From NCBI GenBank assembly GCA_021464525.1, contig JADRCO010000262.1, forward strand, positions 1 through 40,270: a stretch of 40,270 bases of DNA, in the 5' to 3' direction. Position 1 is the first letter of the stretch, and each line of letters begins with the position of its first letter. Under the pieces are notes generated by a model. It saw only the letters and a list, made by a program, of their open reading frames with translations, was not told the origin of the DNA and made no database searches. Below are positions 34,979-40,270 of this stretch, piece after piece. Position numbers and translations under genes: made by a program. The stretch is from Rhizophagus sp. LPA8_4_AMF (Eukaryota > Glomeromycota > Glomeromycetes > Glomerales > Glomeraceae).

Positions 34979-36641
34979 TCATTTACGTTTTTGTCTTTTA
35001 AAATTCTTTTTTGCCATTTGAAACTTATTATTTCGCTTTCTAAATTGGGATGGTTCGGATATTAATCCGTCAAATAGTTCTTTCTTTTTTCCATTGCGCT
35101 TAGATGATAATACCTTTAATTAGAATTAAAAAATTAGTAAATTATTAATATCATTATTTTTTGAAGAGAAACAGTGCAAAAATTAAAAAATCTTAATTAC
35201 TTCGGCATCGTCATCATCATCAAAAATATCTTGATGACGAAATGATTCACGTCTTAAGTTACGTTTATTAAGGACATTTATACGTTCTTTCTCCGAAGCT
35301 TCGACATCTTTGTGTAAAACTGCGACATCATTAAAATCATTCAAATTCTTTTTGGTTCAAAAAAAAAAAAAATTAATTAATTATATAGACATGTATATTT
35401 TGAAAAAAAATATTATATATATATATATAAACAAAATAAATAAATACTTCAAATTCATCCTCAAATGTTGTATTCTTTTTTAATCTTTTTAAATCTTTTT
35501 TAGAAAGACTTAATCTAACAAAATTTTCTTCTTCATAACGTAATCTCTCTTCTAATTCAATATTATCATCCTTTTGAGAAGAACCTACTAAAGTTGATTC
35601 TTCAGGACGATCATCGTATTCATCTATTAAATCTTTGATTAATCGAGATTTTGATGCTCTTGATAATAATCTTAATTCTTCTTTTTCTCGTTTGGATTTG
35701 GCACCTAAAACCATAAAAATTCAATACATTTTAACTTAATTATATTGTTTGAAAGAAAAAAATATATATGTTCTTCTTTAATTATAATGGTACCAGTATC
35801 TTCCTCAAAATGAACGGGAGCCAATTTTGGTGCTTTATAAATTCCAGTATTGTTAACATCTGCAGTTAGATATAAAATTAATATTTGTTAAATTATATTT
35901 TTCATCCTTATATTTGATTACAAATAAAGTGTTACCATCATTTGAGTCTTCAGTCTTAGATACAAGTTCTTGTGGATTAGGCTTGAAGGACAGAGGATTC
36001 GATACTACATAAAAGACCTTTATTAACTTTCAATCAATAATTTCTTCTAATCCATCACTTGTGTTCAAACTTACATGCCAAACTGTTTCCACTAGTACTT
36101 GACAACTTAACATCATCATCATCATTAATAATAGTAGCTCTAATTAATTTATCAATTTGATATTTTAATTTTTGTTCTAAAGGTTTTAATTTTTCCAGAA
36201 CAACCCTTAATTCAATTAAATTTTCAACAACAGGATGATTTTGTATTGATTGACCATTTAATTTCATATAAATTATAAAAGTTAAAGATGTAATATATTC
36301 TAATAATGTATGATATTTTATTTCAAGTAATGATATTCCCTGATTCGTTTTTATTTCATGATTTTTTACTCTATTTAAAAATTAAGTAAAGAAATTTTAT
36401 TAATAAAAATAATCTAAGGTTCAAAATAAAAAGTTACAAAATAAAAAGAATTTTTATAATTTTACCTTGTTGTAATAGAAGAAAGTTGTTCTTTTACTTC
36501 TTTAATTTTTAATTTTAATTCATTTATTAATTTAATAAATTTAGAAATTTCATTAGTTTTCTTTTCTTGTGATGATGAGTTATTATCTTGAATTTCTTCT
36601 GAAATATTGTTAATTAAAGAATTTTCTATTTGATCGCTCAT
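34979..36641 (-). CDS. LCP5: Lcp5/neuroguidin-family (Sas10/Utp3) protein, seven exons, 381 aa
   Basis: Exons on the minus strand are 36641-36466, 36370-36075, 36004-35936, 35859-35794, 35704-35448, 35347-35201 and 35113-34979, 1146 nt with phases agreeing. A polar coiled-coil-like start (KLINELKLKIKEVKEQL) leads to the Sas10/Utp3/C1D domain. This has GISLLEIKYHTLLEYITSLTF, HPVVENLIELRVVLEKLKP and the hallmark LEQKLKYQIDKLIRA (about residues 60-140). An acidic/basic middle follows, then the C-terminal family end with LFDGLISEPSQFRKRN and a Lys/Arg-rich tail (KKNFKRQKRK). Lcp5 binds U3 snoRNP in the nucleolus and is needed for 18S rRNA maturation. Length agrees with yeast Lcp5 (about 357 aa). 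It diverges from PAM18. Confidence 0.92.
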
Positions 36642-37024
36642 TTTTTTTTTTTTTTTAAAAAAAAAAAGGAAAGAAAAATTTCAAGAAAAAATTTTTCAGT
36701 TTTTTTTGATTGTTTTTATTAAATTTTTTTTTTTTGTGTAATACAATGAATGATCTAATCGATCAACGTCTATTCATAATCTAACAAGTATGCAATAATA
36801 GTTCTTATACATACAGTAAGTGATCGTAAATAATCGTAATAAACTATTCATACCTTCACCGGGGGGGGGGGGAATATTTGTTAAAAAAAAAATGCGCTAT
36901 GATATATCAAATACAACAAAAAGAGTACTCTTTGTCACATGATCTGTCATACCTAATTGATTATAAATACACCTCAAATCGAAATGCGAATCACTTTTTT
37001 AATCTCAAAAAATAAAACAAAAAA
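36642..37024. promoter_or_regulatory. Divergent promoter, LCP5 / PAM18, with G-tract
   Basis: 383 bp. Directly before the LCP5 ATG lies a T-run/A-run palindrome (36642-36667). About 36862-36872 is a run of roughly eleven G, exceptional in this AT-rich window. A TATA-like box for PAM18 is at 36962-36969. The region serves two essential biogenesis genes (ribosome and mitochondrial import). Confidence 0.55.
36962..36969 (+). promoter_or_regulatory. TATA-like box of PAM18
   Basis: TATAAATA lies 56-63 bp before the ATG at 37025. Confidence 0.45.
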
Positions 37025-37535
37025 ATGGTAAATATTTTTATCGACAAGACATATAAAAATTATTATTATTATTATTATTTTTTTTATTTATTAATAATAA
37101 TAAATTTAATTTAATTTATTTAGACAACACCATTTCTTATTGGAGTAGGAGTAGCAGTAGCAGCAACAGCTGGTAGATTTGCAGTAAAAGCTGCACAGAA
37201 ATATAAACCATCATCAGGAACTATTGGAAGTATGGGTAGTAAATATTATAAAGGAGGGTTTGATAGTGAAATGAATAAACGTGAAGCTGCCTTAATTTTA
37301 GGTTTAAGGTATGTTTTATTTTATTAAGAATTTTTTTTTTTTCTCTTCATTTTTTAATAAATTTTTTTTTTAAAAAAATTTTACAAATAGAGAAACAGGT
37401 ATTAATAAACTCAAAATTAAAGAGGCTCATAGAAGAATTGTTTTGCTTAATCATCCTGATCGAGGTGGTTCTCCTTATTTAGCCAGTAAAATTAATGAAG
37501 CAAAGGAGTTTCTTGAAAAAGCTGTTAGATCATAA
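37025..37535 (+). CDS. PAM18: Pam18/Tim14 mitochondrial import J-protein, three exons, 110 aa
   Basis: Exons are 37025-37027, 37124-37308 and 37391-37535, 333 nt. The first coding exon is the start codon alone (ATG, then GTAAAT). Product: [19 protein letters not shown], a single N-terminal membrane helix; then [21 protein letters not shown], the hallmark of Tim14/DNAJC19; then a J domain with [29 protein letters not shown]. The HPD tripeptide needed to stimulate Hsp70 ATPase is intact. It matches human DNAJC19 in size and order. It sits in the mitochondrial inner membrane and activates mtHsp70 in the PAM import motor with Pam16. An alternative upstream start was not seen. Confidence 0.94.
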
Positions 37536-38282
37536 CGCAAAAAAAAAACACTTGACTTTTCACAAAATTTTAACATTAATGTAATTGATTATTAATATTT
37601 ATCTCACAAAAACACACAAAAAAAAAATAGAAAATAGTTAAAATAATTAAATCACAAACTACAAAGAAGATTATTAATTCCATACGTTACTTATAATGAA
37701 TTTGAATTGATAACCGGTATGTAGGAAGTCATAATTTTTTTAATTGTATTTATTTGTATTATTTTTCATATTTCAAAAAAAATTATCATTTCATCACATG
37801 TAGTTGAAGTATTTTACATCATTTTCCACTTTAATAATGTTGCTGTTAAATAACGGTAAAAATTGAGGATATTAAATTATTATTATTATTTGTAATGAAT
37901 TGGGGCAGATTTTATTAGATATGATCAATAAATAAATATACCTTATTAATTAAATACTCGAAATTATTTTTAAACTAAATTTCATGCTTAATATGATAAA
38001 CACGTAGATTATTTAATAAATGAACCTTTATTTCAGATAAGATAATAATAATACATTTAAATTAATAAATATCCAAAAAAAAAAAACAAAAAAAATTGAA
38101 AAGATCAGAAATAAATAAAATAATAATTGAGCGCAAAATTTATAATAACGATATCCCCCATAGTATCATTAGGAATACAGCGGTGACCAATAGAATTAAT
38201 GCTACTAACACTGATTTCAATGTTGGATGTCTAATAAAAATTTTGGTCATTAAAATCTCGCATATTAACACATATTAGTGAA
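37536..38282. other. Convergent intergenic region
   Basis: It lies between the PAM18 stop (+) and the 3' end of the Q/N-rich gene (-). AT-rich with A runs and no supported gene. A 60-codon plus-strand frame at 38096-38278 has no ATG at its annotated start and no family resemblance. Confidence 0.5.
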
Positions 38283-38895
38283 TTAGCCATGAAAATTGTT
38301 AAAATTGTTAAATGGTTCATTTGAATTTTGCTGAAATTGAGTTTGCGAATTATCGATAACGACATTTGGAGAAGTAAAAGCTTGTTGAGATTGATTTTGT
38401 ATATCTAATTTTATCCAAATTCGCATAAAGAGAAGAATATGGCGAAGAATTTGGTATAATAATAATTTTGAACCCTGGAATTTCAAATTTGATAACTTCA
38501 GAATGACTTTGAGAAGAATTGGAAATTATGTTGTGTGAACGGGAAGAGATATCGTAACTACTATATCCACCATACTGCGGCGCGTACTGCGGTGTGCAGG
38601 GCAAAGGTTGCGTAGTTCCAGCTGTAGCGCTTTCATCACCCGCAAAAGAGAACATGGATTGTTGTTGTTGAGTATAAGATGTAGGAACAATATCATTATT
38701 CATTGTGGAAGAATAGTCGATGTAATTGGAAGTGTTATATAGAGCATTTAACGAAAATTGTTCCGTTTGGAATGATTGGGGTGATGAAGTGTTGAGTGGA
38801 GCATTTGACGAAATTTGTTCCGTTAAGAGTGATTGGGGTGATTGTAAGTTATTAGAATAACTGGCGTTATTTTGTAAAAGATTATTGTAATCCAT
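38283..38895 (-). CDS. Q/N/S-rich low-complexity protein with an apparent frameshift
   Basis: The ATG at 38895 opens a frame of 181 codons (stop near 38350) rich in Ser, Asn, Gln and Tyr: MDYNNLLQNNASYSNNLQSP, later YTQQQQSM and PLPCTPQYAPQYGGYSSYD, then KFEIPGFKIIIIP. After LDKI the frame loses its character (RYTKSISTSFYFS). The next frame, reached by dropping one A of the AAAA tract at 38412-38409, stays Q/N-rich to a stop at 38285-38283: LDIQNQSQQAFTSP, FQQNSNEPFNNFNNFHG. So either the intact product is about 203 aa and the copy carries a 1-bp insertion (mutation or sequencing error), or it ends early. An intron is unlikely because there is no GT near the switch. A prion-like or transcription-regulator role is possible, but no domain is seen. 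Confidence 0.6.
38731..38844 (-). repeat. 57-bp tandem duplication in the Q/N-rich gene
   Basis: Units 38731-38787 and 38788-38844 are adjacent and mostly identical (shared GATTGGGGTGAT, TTGTTCCGTT, GGAGCATTT or AGAGCATTT). Each encodes 19 residues of the pattern SPQSxxTEQxSxNAxxNTS. The length keeps the frame. Confidence 0.85.
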
Positions 38896-40270
38896 CGTAT
38901 ATTTAGTTTATATTGAATATCGAGAATGTTTCGATCCTTTGGTGGACTAAAATGTTTCAGAGGCTTATGAACAAATAATTTATATTGTAATAGTTATGAA
39001 AAGTTGCTTTTCATCGAATAAGCTGGTCTTTTTATACATTTTTTTCTTGTTATAATATTTTACAATACATCAATTGATTCAATATTCGTATATAGAAGTT
39101 TAATAACAAACAAATTCATGTTACACTTGATATTTCCACAGTATATCGTAATAGTAACATAATAATTATTATTATATTATTGAAAGAAAAAAGATATCAG
39201 CCCCAATCCCATTTGCATGCTGATCCAAATAATGTTAATTTTATTTAACTTTTTTTGATTGTTCCGTACGCCATTTTACTAATCGAAGTAATTTGGATAA
39301 CTTTAATCTTAACCATTTTTTGTGTATATTTGCATTACATTTATAAAAAAAAACCATATCAAAAAATTAAACTCTATAAAAGCAAAAAACTCAAAAAAAT
39401 GTTTTTAGAGCATCCTAGAGACCTAAAAAAAATAAATTATTTTAAGTGCGTCTCAAACTCTCAATATGTAAGGCATGGTACAATGGTACATCCCTTTCTT
39501 TATGTATTTTTAAGCAAAAACATTAATTTTCAACTTTTTATTTTATATAAAAACTCGATATTTTAAATATTTTAAACAAGAACTGATTTAAGCATAGCGT
39601 CACATGATGTGTTTACACAAATTCTTTATTTTAGTTTATGATGTAACTAACTACAAATCTTCTTACTATAGTCTTATTATATACCTTCTCCTCAAAGTTA
39701 AATCCTAAACTTCGCCCTTTTTTATTAATGCATCTTTTTTAAGTGTTGATTATATATAAAAAAACTTCTTAAAGCACTATTATACTGACCGAAACATACA
39801 AGCAAAAACATTGTACAGCTCAATGAGTTGATTCTTCTCCCCATTAAATTATCCGAAAACTTTTAAAATTAGATTACTCATGTTATAATAACATTTGAGC
39901 AATACAAATGATTTAAATAAATAAATTATAACCTTAAGAAATATGAAATGAGCGATTTTTGCGTAAATTCTAAGGAAAAAATTTTTTTCCCTTGTTTAGA
40001 AAGTTTAATTTATTGTTTTCGAAATGTTAATGACTTTTTTTGAAAAAAACTATCTATTTTATGAAAGAGGCAGATACTTAGAGTACTTTCGCGAAATTTG
40101 AAATGAAATTGTTAAGAAGAGTCCAGAGTTATCAAAGTTTGAAGATGAATCATTTATTAATAGGAAACTTCTTATAAAGTGAATTTAAACTATAATAAAT
40201 TATAGTTTATTATAGAAAAATCTCTAATAGTAAATTTTTATATGATACCGTACATAGTTTTGATTTAATT
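38896..40270. other. AT-rich end of window without a supported gene
   Basis: The first few hundred bases should hold the promoter of the Q/N-rich gene. A plus-strand open frame at 39255-39566 begins with TTG. It has a hydrophobic start (LLIEVIWITLILTIFCVYL) and later KCVSNSQYVRHGTMVHPFL, but no ATG near its beginning and no known family. It may be an exon or relic. Nothing else was seen. Confidence 0.4.

Noticed and set aside
39255..39566. 103-codon plus-strand frame with a hydrophobic start
   Set aside because: It begins with TTG, lacks an early ATG, has no splice partners that I could find, and matches no family.

Overview
This is a eukaryotic, almost certainly fungal, nuclear window. It is very AT-rich, its genes are split by many short introns (mostly 55-220 nt, GT..AG), and most of its products are fungal or pan-eukaryotic housekeeping proteins. 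The composition, intron style, a mannosidase, an SPX phosphate transporter, a Cbp4-like protein and relics of mobile elements fit an arbuscular mycorrhizal fungus such as Rhizophagus. That species call is inference; no marker gene in the window proves it. No rRNA, tRNA or CRISPR was recognised.

Left third (1-6870): gene-poor. It opens with a cluster of CCTTAAGG palindromes (37-190), followed by a decayed coding relic (212-2200) interrupted by a MITE-like element (1458-1808) with an apparent 8-bp target duplication. An AT-rich desert follows, then a patch (about 4020-6110) that looks visibly richer in G+C. Inside that patch a five-exon minus-strand gene of 117 codons can be assembled (4453-5140). 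It is unrecognised and is the most novel candidate here.

Middle (6870-26051): a PPxY membrane protein (+), a CBP4/UQCC3-type complex III assembly factor (-), a P4-ATPase lipid flippase of Dnf3 type (-), a five-exon ankyrin protein (+), a minisatellite and an HTH-like relic, a fasciclin-domain protein (-), an SPX phosphate transporter (+), an O-methyltransferase (+) and a proline-rich single-pass surface protein (+).

Right third (27311-38895): class I alpha-mannosidase MNS1 (-) diverging from an SMG6/EST1-like PIN nuclease (+); LCP5/neuroguidin (-) diverging from PAM18/TIM14 (+); and a Q/N/S-rich protein (-) with an apparent frameshift. The last 1.4 kb holds no supported gene.

The genes form no operon or single pathway. 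Shared themes are membrane and secretory biology (flippase, mannosidase, PPxY protein, fasciclin, Pro-rich protein), mitochondria (Cbp4-like, Pam18, possibly the methyltransferase), phosphate homeostasis and RNA metabolism (SMG6, Lcp5). Exon boundaries were derived by hand from splice motifs, phase continuity and family resemblance; no transcript data were available.
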